The notes below the pieces were generated by a model that worked only from the letters and a program-made list of their open reading frames with translations, made no database searches and had not been told where the DNA came from. Positions 8,061-21,257 of a stretch of 27,599 nucleotides of DNA are shown piece by piece. A program made the position numbers and the translations under genes. This DNA comes from Saccoglossus kowalevskii (lineage: Eukaryota > Hemichordata > Enteropneusta > Harrimaniidae): NCBI RefSeq assembly GCF_000003605.2, contig NW_003116452.1, positions 634,738 through 662,336 on the forward strand. Reading direction: 5' to 3'. The number at the start of each line of letters is the position of its first letter. Position 1 is the stretch's first letter.

Positions 8061-10326
8061 ACTCACACGTTTGGAGGATTGTTTCCTTATCCGGTCGAGC
8101 GGTTTGTGGGTGTGTGAGTAGGTTATGAGTGGGTGTTCGGGTGTCAATGAGTATAATGAGGGCTACAAAAGATTCATATATACCAAGAACCATAAAGTGT
8201 CAATTTGTCAATGAGCCCCGTTTTATTTTAAAATGTGATTCGGACACACACACATTTAGGCACCGTGTACAATTGTTACATAGCAACCGAAATGTTCTGC
8301 TTGCAACCGTGGTTAACTAAACTTTTTACGATTAACATAATTTAAAAAAAATAAAGAATAAAACGAAACATAAATTAGCGCCGTTCATCTGATTACTTTT
8401 TGCGAGTTGACAACATTTGACAGCAATTATTTTCAGCATAATTCTGAAAAAAAAGCATTTTAATATGCATCACTTTTGAACTCATAACTTATTATGAGTC
8501 TGTAGGTAAAATATTGTCTTCGCTGATTTAAATTCACATTAGGGTTCCCTCTGCTTGGTGTAATTCACGTTCGGCAACTACTTCTTATCTCAATCACACG
8601 ATGTATATCGTCCAGTTTAGCACGGTTTATATAATTAAAAACACACCCTCGTGCAATCAGAATGGCGTATTCAGGAAATTAAAATGCAGCTCTAATATAT
8701 TACACATCCGATGATGAAAACAATGGAATTTACCGCTCCGTAAAACGCCATGAATGCCTTCTTACGTACTTTGCAGTATACTCGAAGTCACTTCAAAATT
8801 ATCGATATATTTATACTGATATTACTAGCCATGAATAGGTTAAGTCTTTTACGTCCCGGCGTAATGAATGAATCGCATTCACGAGCCTAATTTGGCATAA
8901 CTTTTGAAAAAGGACTTTTTAATTGAACAGGTGACATGCTGAACTCCAATCTCGATTACTACAAATAAATCAGGACTGTCCGGTTCATATGAAAATCGGA
9001 ACAATAGCTCTATCGCCAACTAGAACTGAGGTGTTCAAACTGTATGGCGTAATTTCAAGTTCGGTCAACTGTAGGCCTTGCTGACCTTGCGTGTGCGGTG
9101 GTAGTGGTCATATTTACTTACAGCGGAACAAAAACCAACAGTGGGCAGAAAATATAAACCACAATACAAATGTCGAAGCACAGAGAACACGAAAAAGACA
9201 TTGTGTCGTGTTTGTCTCTTTGTTTTTATATATAAACCTTTCGAAAACATCGGCTTAGATTGCTGTGGGATGTGATGTTATTCCTCTTTTGGCTGTTTAT
9301 TATACAGGTAAATCAATACAAAAAATTGTCTGAAAAATAGTTTCGCCCAAAAGCACAGGTGTGACGCCGTTGGCGGCAACTATTGTCAAGCATTTTAGCT
9401 GTAGGAGGGCCTTTACGAGTTTAAAGCAACAGTCGAGTATTTCAGTTACTATAATGCAATGAAATATTTACGCAATGGGAATGAGATTCTCCTTTTTAGG
9501 CACGTTGCGAATAAATCTCATTTTTCGGTCTTCTTGAAGAGTACTCGCCAATGCGAGTGAAAATATGTAAGAACGAAGGTAAAATCCACATGACAATGTA
9601 ATAAATGAAACACATCAGAACATCAGATTTGTAATACAATACACACTATTTTTTGACTCGTTTTTATCATCGTCCAAACGTGTTTCAATTGACACCAGTT
9701 AACACAATATCAATTAAATGGTAATTTCATTTTCGTAATTTTTGACCGAAAATGCTGTTTTAGGTGAAAAGTCTTCTTAAGCTGTCTTCATTTCAACATC
9801 ATCTTCCTTACTTTATTAAAAAGTGTCTAAAAAGATGTATTTTTTGTTGAAATTTGGATCATCCAGATGAATTGTATTGTTAATTATTCAACGTTGTAAT
9901 AGATTATGTTTATTGTCTCCTATCAAAATATGTTTGCATATTAATTTCAACGCACTTATATTTTATACATGAACAAGACGATGTATGTTTCAATTTGCTT
10001 CAATTCTCGGAATGTAACAAGAATTGCGAAAATCACGTGCACGGAGGACCCTATGCGAATCTCACCAGATGCTAATTTACTAACTTTTGAAAGGATTACC
10101 CAAAATTGCCGATTATATAAGCGATTTGTTTGATTAATACGCTGAATTTGTATTCCTACTTTCAACAATGTATATAACGTTGCTAATTTTAGAAAATCAT
10201 ATATGCAGTAACTAGCCTAATTCGTTTTACAAAACTTTTACAACACTGGTCATTCAGAAAATCACCTTGTTCATATATTTCAAGTTATACAATCTGTACA
10301 GTTTAGTAAGTTTATAAAAAGATTAT
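8061..10326. other. Gene-less stretch
   Basis: No gene is recognised. Open frames of 61-70 codons (8129-8320 plus, 9065-9250 minus, 9956-10168 minus) carry no motif. A hairpin at 8480-8499 (ACTCATAA/TTATGAGT around CTTA) is perfect over eight pairs. GTGAGTGGGT-like words at 8110-8140 echo the tetranucleotide arrays at 2407-2720 but do not form an array. Confidence 0.5.
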
Positions 10327-11450
10327 ATTTTGCCAGAAATGTCTGATCTGATCAAAATAGAATGGTGGCTGGCCACCAGGAGACTTCTCCAGATCCACAC
10401 GAATGCGTCCGAGCCCACTATTATAATAGCAGCTAGTTCATTTTCACATGTATTTTCTATGAATCGAATCTCTAGTACATTTTGAGAATCCGACAATGGC
10501 GTAACATGTGGTGTTGCTCATTGACAATCATGGGTAGAAAAATTTTGAACACACCAAACTTATTGTTAGCTCACATGACTACAACTCTGGCTGTCTTCAT
10601 AGTGACATAAACTGACAGAGCTTAAAATTATAATGTTACCTCCATACCCACAAAGGTAATCCTACTTTGCACGAGAAACAGGCTCGAGAAACCCATTTTC
10701 TTTCCTGTGGCTTTGCAATGTTAGGTGGGCCATGGTACAAGATCCATTGGCATGATGTTGAGGGCTCTTCATAGTCTATTTAATCACTGCTGAATACCTT
10801 CATCTCTACTGCTTTCTCCTAGACGACAGCGAAAGAACACATGACCTAGACAGTTATATAATGCGTAAGTTATAGATCGGTTATTACCCTTGTGACATGA
10901 ATTGCGACCTGGTTTAATCTATTAGCCATGGAGTTTTGTTGCCAAGTAACCGCCGTCATGTGTTTTGAGTAGCACTGAACGCTTTCAAAGTTCCTTTATA
11001 AAACATCGTCTTGTTGCCATGGCTGAAACATCATTCTAAGAGTCACAGCAATATCCAAGCCTCATCCAACTTCTTGCTTCGGATTAAATGCCTGTCAGGC
11101 CAAGTGACTTATTCTGTGTCCAGAAAGCCCATTGGAATCTTCAAACCTGCAATTTTGAATTTATATAAATGTTTAGAGTATATTGAAGGTTTACCACTCT
11201 CTGTTTCAACACTAAGCTGGGAAAGGCAAACGTAGTTTTGCTACCATTTGTCGAATAGCCCTATAGGATTTTTATGGTAATTTCTTACAAAACAAAAAAG
11301 CCAACCACAGGCCTCACCAGCTAATATCCTGGCCCGGGCTGTTGTGTCATCTACAGTCGACCCATTGGGTTTCACTAGTTATGTTCCTACCTTTAGTTTT
11401 AATGGATTTTCATTCTGAGCTCCTCCAAGGAGGCGTGCCACATAAATCTT
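10327..11450 (+). pseudogene. Degenerate BEL/Pao-type retroelement pol remnant
   Basis: Short peptide blocks typical of the reverse-transcriptase half of BEL/Pao pol appear in the expected order, in several frames. ILPE...DL..(I)..WW is at 10327-10368, PPGDFS at 10373-10390 (frame +1) and DPHE with a following VRAH at 10392-10421 (another frame). FNL at 10913-10921 suits the GGF-x-L-T-K-W region, and LRIKC at 11077-11091 suits the LGxxW block. KPTT is near 11298-11309, ILARAVVSSTVDPLGF at 11326-11373 and LLQGG near 11420-11434. Frameshifts and stops mean no protein can be made. The stretch between DPHE and FNL is longer than I would expect, so extra sequence may have been inserted. The YVDD catalytic block was not found. 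Gag, protease, integrase and LTRs are not seen. Family assignment is by motif memory; a profile search would settle it. Confidence 0.7.
10363..10378. repeat. Short G+C-rich inverted repeat inside the pol remnant
   Basis: TGGTGGC and GCCACCA flank a two-base centre. It coincides with codons for the WW and PP residues of the degenerate pol block, so it is most simply a by-product of that coding sequence. Confidence 0.5.
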
Positions 11451-13980
11451 GGAAAGCACTATCGGTGTAGCAATAAGATGCATCATAACCATTATACTCT
11501 GTATACTCTTTAAATCAGCGAATCTGTTTTGTTAGATCACCCAGTACAAAAAGAAGAACTGTATTCTCTTTAAATATGCTTTGTATCGTATTTGAGTTTA
11601 ATTAGTTGTTGTACTATCCATAAAATAGTGTGATTTGCCATTTGCAGTTTTAGGGAACGGGGTAGTAACCATTCAAGCCAGCCATGTCCAAAAGCATGTT
11701 ATCAGTCCAGAAATTATACACGCAAAACATATGTCTAGATTGTATCATTAGGTGTAAAACTAATTATCAAACATTAATGTTTTTATGATTTGACTATGTT
11801 TTCTTTGCCATAAAACACACTGCTGACATGCATATAGAACATTTAATATCAAATATTGTATTATATTGGAATATATGCAAGAATACCTGATATAGATTAT
11901 TCAGATATAGATTATTCTACATGAAACCTAAGATTTTTAACTCTCAGTAACATACTGATGAAACAAAATAGACATATCCTTAATCGTCTGTGTAATCGAC
12001 GACACCGACTTAAATCGGACATAAAGTAACCATCCTATGTGCCATTTATGCAACTTTTTCAACGCCAACATTATTTGAGTATGTACCCAAGCCTTATTAA
12101 AGAAAAGCTTTAGAAGATCATTGAACGTCATTGTTTTTGTTTTTCTGTCACTATTAGATTTGTCTTTTGCTTTTCTTATGATTTTAATATAGTGCGTAAA
12201 TTATGTTTGAGTTGTTCCGATAGGGACCAATCAAATTGCTGATTTTTGCATTATAAAGTGTGTTTTCTATCCCTTATGGGTCGTTAATTTGTGTTCAAAT
12301 AATTCATCGGAGTTCCGATATTGTGTACATTCACGCCAATGCGTCATTTGGGAGCTGGTGAACAAATTAGGTTGCCATCACCTGCTACGATCTCGTATTA
12401 ATATTGACATGAGTACTCTGTTTTGATGTGTTCGGCAATGTTGTTGCCTTCAGAACTTTTCAGAGGTACATACGGTGGCTCACTTCACATTGAAAGTAAC
12501 CAGACGCCTGTAGTTATTAGTACCAGCATCCGGATTTGATAATATAGGAAATGTGGTGTTGTTTCAAATTATTCAACTACTATGTAAAGTCAGCTGTGAC
12601 ATCGTCTTCGCAGGTGTAGGATTAGTAGATATTTTATGTCAGATTTGACAGTTTCCGTGGCCAGAGATCAGCCATTACCTAGTGGTTTACATGTACGCAT
12701 CATACTGCTTTCTAGAGTGAGGATTAAGGGTGTATATTTTCTTATACTTCTTCCACGCTGAATCTCAGTTCTAAAATATTTCTAATAATAATAACGACAA
12801 TGAGCCACAGCTGTCATTTGATGGTATCTGATCAAGTGGAACTTTCTCATCCATTTTAGTACCGGTATTAACAAAAAATGAAAATTACTCATTTTTAATA
12901 TCCGCCGTGCTGTTTTACGAGATTGCAAGACGCTCCGCAGACATCTATTTATGGTTCGTCAACATACAGCAATTATTTCTGACTTAGAAGTCACAGAAAT
13001 GTGTATCCAGCAATAAATAAGTCAATGACACAGCCATTCAGAGTGTCCCACGGGAAATGTGGACTATGAATTGTTGTTATGGAACAGGTTGGATCACCAT
13101 GCCAATATAATAATAAACAATGTGGTAAAGATGATATAAAAACGGTGTTTTTTGGGACAGAAACATACGTATACAATCTAAATGCGGTCGTTTTCAATGA
13201 AGTAACGGTAGTTCTTTATTCAATGTATAATGTGGATGTTTTCTAATCATGATCAGTATAGAATTTACATAATGGGCGACAAAGTAATTATTTACCTGCG
13301 AAATCGTACATGTGTATAGTTGGTATGTAAATGAGAAACCCTGGCTTCTAAGGTCAGTAGTTACTGAAATAATATGCTATCATAAAATGATTTACCTTAT
13401 TCATAGCAACCGTGTTTTTTCATAAATAATCTATCAACGAAATCGACAGTAATCCCTTAATTGAATTCTAATTCCTGGCTGATTAAATGTCATATCTCGA
13501 ATGTGTTATTATATCAGTTTTTCATCGGCTAGCATATTCTTTTCATGCCGGATATGCATCTAATATCCTGTGTGATGTGGCAGAGTGATTACTTTGAAGT
13601 CTTAAAGGAAAGAATGAGTTTGCTTAGGTGGGTATCTACCACGATATGGGTGGACATTTGTTATGGCATGTATAATAAAACGAGCCACGTCCCAGAAATT
13701 CTGTTGCAGATTACGATCGCGGAGAACAAGAATATATTTGTGATGCGTGCACTGTGTGACTGCTGATTAGCATAAACGCCGACTAGCACGTATATATTCA
13801 TATGTCACGTTTTGTTTTGAAAATCTAACAAAGCTAGAGATACAATGTAACTAAAACGTGGAATAAAAAGCTAGCTCGTTCACTAATTTCATTATCAAAT
13901 TCAAAAGAATATGTCACGATTTTAAAAAGATAGTCTCGCTTTTTATCTGATGCCCACAAAGCCGCATGCTTAATGACATC
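11451..13980. other. Gene-less stretch with one short tandem duplication
   Basis: A 15-base unit, GATATAGATTATTC plus A or T, occurs twice head to tail at 11889-11918. No other array is present. Open frames of 64-73 codons (11937-12131 minus, 12991-13197 minus, 13545-13766 plus) are unrecognised. Around 12320-12540 the plus strand holds longer open pieces of less biased composition broken by stops. This could be an eroded coding relic, but I cannot name a family. Confidence 0.5.
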
Positions 13981-16535
13981 TAAAAAAAAAACTAGAAGTG
14001 TTTTCTAGTGTTAATACCGATTCTTGTAGATGCCCATCCTTGCGTTTTATCGTATATCAATATATTACTATCCACCTGACCCCAATTGCTAATAAAAACA
14101 CAGTCTGAGTCAGTTCGTAATTACACTTTGATCCTCGTACGCAATATGCCATTGCCAGAAGACGTATACTGTCTTTGAATAGTGCATATGTTATATGGGA
14201 GTCAAACATACGCCAGTCTTTTTTAACTTGCATAGTTAGTCTGGGAAATGGAGCGACATATAGAGTAATAGGGCGTGCCCTGCGTCTATCAGAAAGTCGC
14301 ACAGACTTTGACATGTTTTTTTCACCATGAAAGTTAGATGTCGTGTTCGTTGATTGGGTTACATTGACGTAATGACTAATGACAGAGTTACACTAATGCC
14401 GTTGGGATTTCAGTCAACCATAAATAAGGGAATTAGTTGGGACTAATGTGATTCTACCGCAGTATCATTCCGAGTCGATAATCGAAATACCATTAATATT
14501 TTGTTTGATTTTCTCCTTAAAACATCATACCAGGGAGTTGCAATATAGAAAGTTTAATTCATAACTCATTTTAAATAAGCGTCAACATTGTTTATAATTC
14601 AAATTATGGAACAATATGTGTTTGCCATTGACTATACATATTCCAGTTTTAAGAACATGCGTTGTCTTTTGTATTGGTAGCGTGTATATTATGCCTTCTG
14701 TGTACTCGTATGTTTGCTGTTATACGTTTTTAATTATTTCCGGATTTCATAGTTGGGTGCGTTAGTTATTGTATGATATGCTGCAATTAATTAAATATAG
14801 GTTACCAAAACATTGTGTTTGATACAATTTATTTTCTTTATCCAAGTGCTACTTTTGTTATGTTAATTAACCCTTTGACCAACGTAAAGGTCATATTTGG
14901 TTCATTATGATTGGCAAATATAATGTAAATTGATAATGAGAAAGTTAACATTTAATGATGTTAAATGGTATCATTAAATAATCACATCGATGTATTGATT
15001 TTAATAATTAATTGAAACATCCAACAAGTGGTATACTAAACACAACATGAGCATTAAGACTGAATAAAATAACTCCACATTGACTGCACCATTCAGACAT
15101 GTACGAATTGAACTCTCGATGAACTGTCGTAACACAATTATTCAAAGTAATCAGTAGACAAATATATATATAGTTGTTTACTATTTATGCAAGCTAAGAA
15201 GATTATGTATATTAGTGTGTTTTCCGTCCGATTCTATGACAGGCGTTAACAATTATAGCTATTAACGATTCAACATCGACTCGAAACTGATTGAATCTTG
15301 TCAATGCAGCGAATGTGGAATTTCTACCGAAGCCACCATCTGATTCACATCAGATTGTATTAACGCTTGAGCGGCGTCGGTGTCTTTATACAAGTTCCAG
15401 GTCGAAAACAACTGCTGAAAATAAATTGCACGCGCGTCTGCGTTCTCAATAAATCAAATTGTTCGCGAATTCGTAGGTAGAAATTGCAGTGACGTGAGAA
15501 GATGGGGTATTCGGTTTCAGCAAAGTTGACGGTTAATTAAATCGAATTCCTCTAATGATTGGTTAAAAGTTGTTTTATGTTCTCGTGACGATCGAATGAA
15601 CCCACCTAAGCTATGCCTGTCAAATGCTCTATTAGTTATGTTTGATTTGATGTCAAAGCCAATCGTCCGGAAAGATCAGATGCTAAGGCATTATAGAAAT
15701 CTGCACTGCAGGACACGTGTTATAATATTTTTATAAGACATACAACAAAGATATAATCTAACGTGGCTTGCACTTACGTACAATGACAGCTTCCCTCATC
15801 CTCTAAAAAGAAAATACAATTTACAGTGCACGTCCGGCGTTACGAAACACAGTATGGCTGCTTTTATTGTTGTCGCAGTACAGGTCACCATTAGTTAACC
15901 TTATACTAGTATATACCATTTCTGTTTGTATGTAAATAAATAATAGACCTCCAGACATTCCCTCGTCAATACTCGATCGCATACGTTCATCCATGATTAA
16001 TGGGTAAGATACTGGAGCCACGGTGTACTAGAAGATCGATTGTCGCTTCGAGCGATATGCATGTAATGTGAACTTGTCGTCTCTTCTTGTAGTTAATCAT
16101 GCGAACTGCTACGGTTGACACTCTAATTAAAGTAAGAATCTTGAACTCTGTCAGTAGTCAAGACATACTAAAATTGTGACAATAGATAGAATGCGATGAT
16201 ACTATATTTCTGTATATCGTTTGTGAAGCACATTAGTATGGGAAACGAGAATTAATAAGCGTTACACCATCCAAAGAACCGACACATGCGTTTCCTGTGG
16301 TGATCGGAATATGGCCTGAAAACATCTATGTATTATTGTCTAAAGCCAAATAATCTGACTCGTGTTACTATGTCGCATAACATGTCTTCCTGATTCATAC
16401 GTGCTTCACAACGAAATGATTTTAATCGTTTGCAGTCCAGGACATGCAGCACAATTATATTAGGAAACCAGCTGTGTGACAGCCTGAATGCTCACCCGAG
16501 CATCGACTCCTGGTGACGTCCGCTAAACTATTAAT
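13981..16535. other. Gene-less stretch
   Basis: No gene is recognised. The 85-codon minus-strand frame at 14057-14314 has a basic start and no known motif. The 66-codon minus frame at 15821-16021 is also unrecognised. A hairpin at 15338-15355 (ATCTGAT/ATCAGAT around TCAC) sits beside a CpG-containing patch (15360-15480). No array or RNA gene is seen. Confidence 0.5.
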
Positions 16536-16595
16536 ACTCCCTTCCAGTGATGTATAGCAACACATTGTGTGGGATGTTGCTTCTCCACTGGGAGT
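16536..16595. repeat. 60-base imperfect hairpin
   Basis: ACTCC (16536-16540) pairs with GGAGT (16591-16595). CAGTG (16545-16549) pairs with CACTG (16586-16590). AGCAAC (16556-16561) pairs with GTTGCT (16576-16581). This leaves a terminal loop of about 14 bases that can itself pair slightly (ACACA/TGTGT). The arm length and spaced bulges resemble a microRNA precursor, but the bulges are large. I recognise no mature microRNA, so the call stays structural. Confidence 0.5.
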
Positions 16596-18500
16596 GTTCA
16601 CATGATTTAGGGCTCTTTTTGTAACGTTACCTTATTAAATTGGGACTCTACTATTAGCATTGTACCAGTGAAACCGTCGTATTGTAGGATTATTACGTCT
16701 TTGAAGACTTTGCCTCTATGAGTCGCACTTTGAGTGAATAATATTCTTTATTTAACCACTTTTAACGTACTTTAATTGTGTATATGCTCAAAACCACTGG
16801 GGTCTATAGTATGCTTTTAGTATGGGTATTGATAACGATGGCGCTGTGATAAATAAGCGTTATTTGAATTTAGACATGTCGAGTATTTTCATCAGGCCAG
16901 TACATTCGACTGTATGTTTACGAATGGTATCAGTTTGTTTTAGGCATATTCCTTTCAGGTGAAGCCATGCCAATTGAGGCCGCCTATTGACACATGAAAA
17001 AAAAAACAATTTTGTTATCTATTTTTGTATGTGAAATTTATTTAGTTGTGGTAAACCAAGCGCTCTGACAACACCGTCTGCATGTGTCAACTGACTCAAA
17101 CAGCAAAGCACCCTCTCTGATTAGTTACAGTGCTTTATTTTCGACAAATCACCGATTGCCGATCTAGATGTGAACAAATTTGGTAGACATGTTGGTTGAA
17201 TATCTTACATTCAGGAGAATTTCCCCCCGAAGAAAAAAAGAAAGCTGTTTATTTCCCGAACATTGATAACTCCCCTATAATATGAACGTAGAGTGACTTT
17301 ATGTGCACATCCCCGGGTTGTAAAAATGTTTCCGTATCGAGTGATTGCCTCCCGGTTAAGTACTACATTTATCTCTTTCGATTTGAATAAATTCTTTGGT
17401 TTGGGGTAGAAGTCTTATTAGAGATAGATCATTTCTATGTAACATGCCGCATTACTATGACTAGTCAATCTGTGACGAGCACGTTCTTGCTTAAACGTGT
17501 AACCAAACATATTTTTTCTAAGATTTTATACATTTGCTTAAAGCTTGGTTCCGTGGGCTTGAAGACATGAGATAAACAAAGTGTATACATAACCGAGTAT
17601 GTCACTGCGCGAGTCTTGGATTATGGCGTTGGTTGCGTGACACAGATGATAATAATTGGGTAATCATTATGTTCTGTTAAAAAAATTTCAGCAAACTGTA
17701 GATTTCTGAAGATTTTTTTATTTCTGGCACAGCTGTACATGGCTTTTAACAAATTTAATCAAAACTCTTGGGGTTTGACTTTTAGCTTTTTGAGTTCACC
17801 TCTTATGATTATTAATCACAAATGACGGGGTCGGGAGGTCATAAAACAAATACAAACATTGCATGCAATATGCCAATGATTTGCTATACGCTACAAGCAC
17901 TATAGTTTGCAAATCAAAAAACAGTTTAGATAACTTGAACCGCATTCTGATAAAAGTCGTTCGGGTCATGGGAATCAAACGATGATGCATACGTCATAAA
18001 ACATTTTCCCATGATATTTTTAAGTCCGACGCCTTCCATGGATGTGAAGACTATTTGTATTATTTAATAAGTATACATATTAAAAACCGCTTTTTCAGCT
18101 CATAAAAATGTTCACAATATAATAATCGTTTATCATTCCGCATCTGTGGTTTAGTATACATATTATTCATTTAACCCAATAGCAATATACCAACTACAGA
18201 AAATAAATAAGCAATTAATTATGTAAATTATCGACAAGTTCTTTTGACATTTATTTTAACGATATATCATTCCTAGCACAACCTCTATTTACTGTGATGT
18301 ATATAAATAATAATGTATTCTCAACATATTTTAAAGACACACTGTACGGAAATGAATTTAACGCCCAGTGATATTAGTTACACGGGAAACACATTTATGC
18401 TATACAAGTGAACCTTTATGTAGTAAAATAAACATATTCACTAAGTCTGTGCTTGTACAAGCAATATATAAATATTTTAGTTAAGCTCTTTTGTAGTTTT
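16596..18500. other. Gene-less AT-rich stretch
   Basis: I see no gene. There is a 64-codon minus frame at 17796-17990 without motifs, several poly-A and poly-C runs near 17000 and 17225, and increasingly AT-rich DNA from 18060 onward. No repeat or regulatory element can be supported. Confidence 0.5.
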
Positions 18501-20459
18501 ATTACTTTCAGTGGCTATATTTAAAATATTTCTTTTTATTTAAAATAGCACCAGTCTATATAGTTCAGATCGTCAACAAACTAAAACGCCTACTTGTCCA
18601 GGGCATTATAACATGTACTATATTCTTTAAAGCATACTCATTTCAATAATATGTCTGTCACCAGTTTGGTTCCGATGCTTTCACGTAAAACATTTTTTTT
18701 TTCAAAATGAGACAAGTGTAACGGCCTATAAATTACAATATATTTGAGTGGAACGAAGCAATTTATTCATGCATACGTGGGATACACAATAGGCGCACTA
18801 CTAAAAAATACACAACTCCCTCGGGTTTTAACTCCCTGTCACCATATAATTTTACTAGATCCAAAAATAGTATCAGTTTTAAAGTAATTCCACAGTCAGT
18901 TGACATACAGATGAAAATGAAATAAACGCGTTATTTATTATATGGGAGAAGACATCTTGAATACGTCTTGAAACAAAAGAGGTATGGGATTCAAATACCC
19001 AGGGAAAGTGTGCGAGGCTCTTCTTGTAATTAGGTGTTCGTATGAAAGATTCTTTCTACACAAAAGCGAATTCGGACGAATTTTATTTACGGTTGGCTTA
19101 ATGTTTCCCAAACGAATCGTTTGTCTGTGAAAGTTTGGTATCTCTCCCCTCCCCACCAACTTTTAGGAATCTGAAAAACCTGCTCGCATTTATTTTATTA
19201 TAACGTGAACGTCAGCTGACTGTGAGTAATTCCATGCTAATAACTCGCGTGAACACTACTAAATTCACAATAGTTTACTTTTACAGATATTTTTGAATTT
19301 GTTCGAAAATATTACCTCGACTAATAGCTACCTTATTTCGACAAATATGGAATCAAATCACAACATGCTGTTCATTAGCATATGCTCGTACATATATAAT
19401 TAGTTGATACAATCCTTCCATTTAGATTGATGTAAACGTGATTTTTTATGTGTGTGGCCACACAAATTTCATCCGAAATGGGACATACTTGCAATATCAC
19501 TGTCTCAAGAGAGTGATTAACATCCCAAGAGTAGCTAGAGTTTTTATTGCGTTATTTATTTTTAAATTAATAAACCTCAATACAGTGCGAAAAAAAGTAA
19601 GTTAAAAAGATGTAGATATAATGTTGGAATGAATGACCTACGTTGGAAATTCAAGGCGCGTTTATTATTGCTCTGTGAAACGAGTAAGTTTCGTATATTG
19701 GCTGTTCTGTCTTTATGAACTTGCCGATTGTCAGATATATATTTGCATTTAAGGTTTGCACAGTAATATTCAATTTTAGCGTTTAAACCGTTTGTTTCAA
19801 AATATCACATTGTTCAATCCCAAATCCAGCGGAAATAATGAAAAAATGTTTTCACGCCGCATTGGTATGGTGGTTGTTCTTAAATTAGTGCGGTGGGGGA
19901 GGGGTAGGTAGTTGATAATTATAAAAGATAGCATGACGCACGAGAATCTTTGTAGAGTTTTCATGTTTGATGGTTCGAACCCCGCTTAATTACGTTTGTT
20001 TGTATGTGATAAAAAATAATAACAAAACCAAGCCTGTGACATATCAATAGATCCAGAGTCACATCGGACACATTCATTCAATACATAGACTTACAAGTTT
20101 GTTTTCACATAAAAAATTGGTTTTAATGTGACCATAACATACACAATAGTCAAACAAATTCTCACATGGCCTCCAGGCAAATACCAAAGCAGTTCGCAGG
20201 AGACAATGTGAGTGAATTAAATCTTTAAATTCATTATAAACTGCCATTCCTCGCTATATGTTAAAAGAGAGATACCCATCTCAACAATTACCATGCCTAA
20301 AACTGGGCCAAAGCCTCGTTCTATAAAAACAAATTGGAGACTGTTATCGCTAGTTTTCTGTTTTATTTCCCCTGCGTTTTGGTATGATTATTTTCATAGT
20401 TCAAGGTCAGGAAGAGCTTTCGATAAATCTTACTCACATTTTGTATGTATTTTCAGCGT
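18501..20459. other. Gene-less stretch with a short palindrome
   Basis: A 14-base perfect palindrome, TGTGTGGCCACACA, lies at 19451-19464. A 73-codon minus frame (18938-19159) and the first part of a 66-codon plus frame (20293-20493) are unrecognised. The latter ends by translating the TTTG array as V, C, L and F repeats. GGTTCGAACC near 19972-19981 is a palindrome rather than a tRNA arm. Confidence 0.5.
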
Positions 20460-20460
20460 G

Positions 20461-20492
20461 TTTGTTTGTTTGTTTGTTTGTTTGTTTGTTTG
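20461..20492. repeat. TTTG tetranucleotide microsatellite, eight units
   Basis: Eight uninterrupted TTTG units run directly after a TTTTCAGCG sequence and end at AGGGG. The purity suggests recent expansion. Confidence 0.95.
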
Positions 20493-21257
20493 AGGGGTTA
20501 TGGTTTCTAACATAAGTTGAATGGCATGTCATATCAGCGAGGCAATATGCGATGATGCATGACATCGAATAATGTCATCGGCGTCAATTTATAGATATAT
20601 ACTATGATACAGATTTCTCAATACTCTTCGGAGTATTTTTTTCCCAGCCTGCGCAAAACACCGCCTTTCAATACAATGCATATTGACTATACGCGATGTC
20701 CTTAATTGTTGCGGTTATGTGGCTTCTTAGCTCATGTGGGTCATCTTTCTGTGAAAATGTCTCAAGCTTGGAAAAACAATCAATAACAATGTATTCAGCT
20801 CTGATGAATGTACATATCTGCTTGTGTATTGATGTATATATGCAACAATATAACTGGAAGTACATTCAACCATTCGACTCTCACAGGGGGTAGATGTATG
20901 TGCGTCAGAAGACAGTGAAATTGTTTTGTATTGAAGGCAAGAGTGGCTCAATTAAATTAGGCATCTAGTCCTAATAAGCAATTTGAGTTCAGCATGTTTC
21001 TCTCAATTTGCAATTAAACAAAATGAATGTGAGTATAGCAATTTAAATCAAGTAGATTAAGAAAATTGAATGATATGCATCGGTAACCCACGTATTATGA
21101 TCTTCAGACCAGACTTGGAAGACATCGATCTGCTAGGTATGTCAATCATTTAGTTGATGAAGATTTCGACTTTATATTTTTTAAACGTGGATGAATGATG
21201 TGTGCCTATGAATTATTGATTATGAAAATATAAAAAATACATTATTTTAATTTTTAG
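20493..21257. other. Gene-less stretch with overlapping chance frames
   Basis: Three overlapping frames of 65-74 codons on both strands (20668-20951) share the same DNA and none shows a motif, so they are not called. A hairpin at 20559-20578 pairs ATGACAT with ATGTCAT around CGAATA. The stretch ends in a T-rich run (21244-21257) that leads into the exon-like block. Confidence 0.5.

Noticed and set aside
19972-19985. GGTTCGAACCCC looks like a tRNA T-arm
   Set aside because: The bases around it do not form a five-pair T stem, and no acceptor, D or anticodon arms fit upstream. GGTTCGAACC is simply a palindrome.
20668-20951. Three overlapping frames on both strands
   Set aside because: They share the same DNA, have no motifs and cannot all be real; none stands out.
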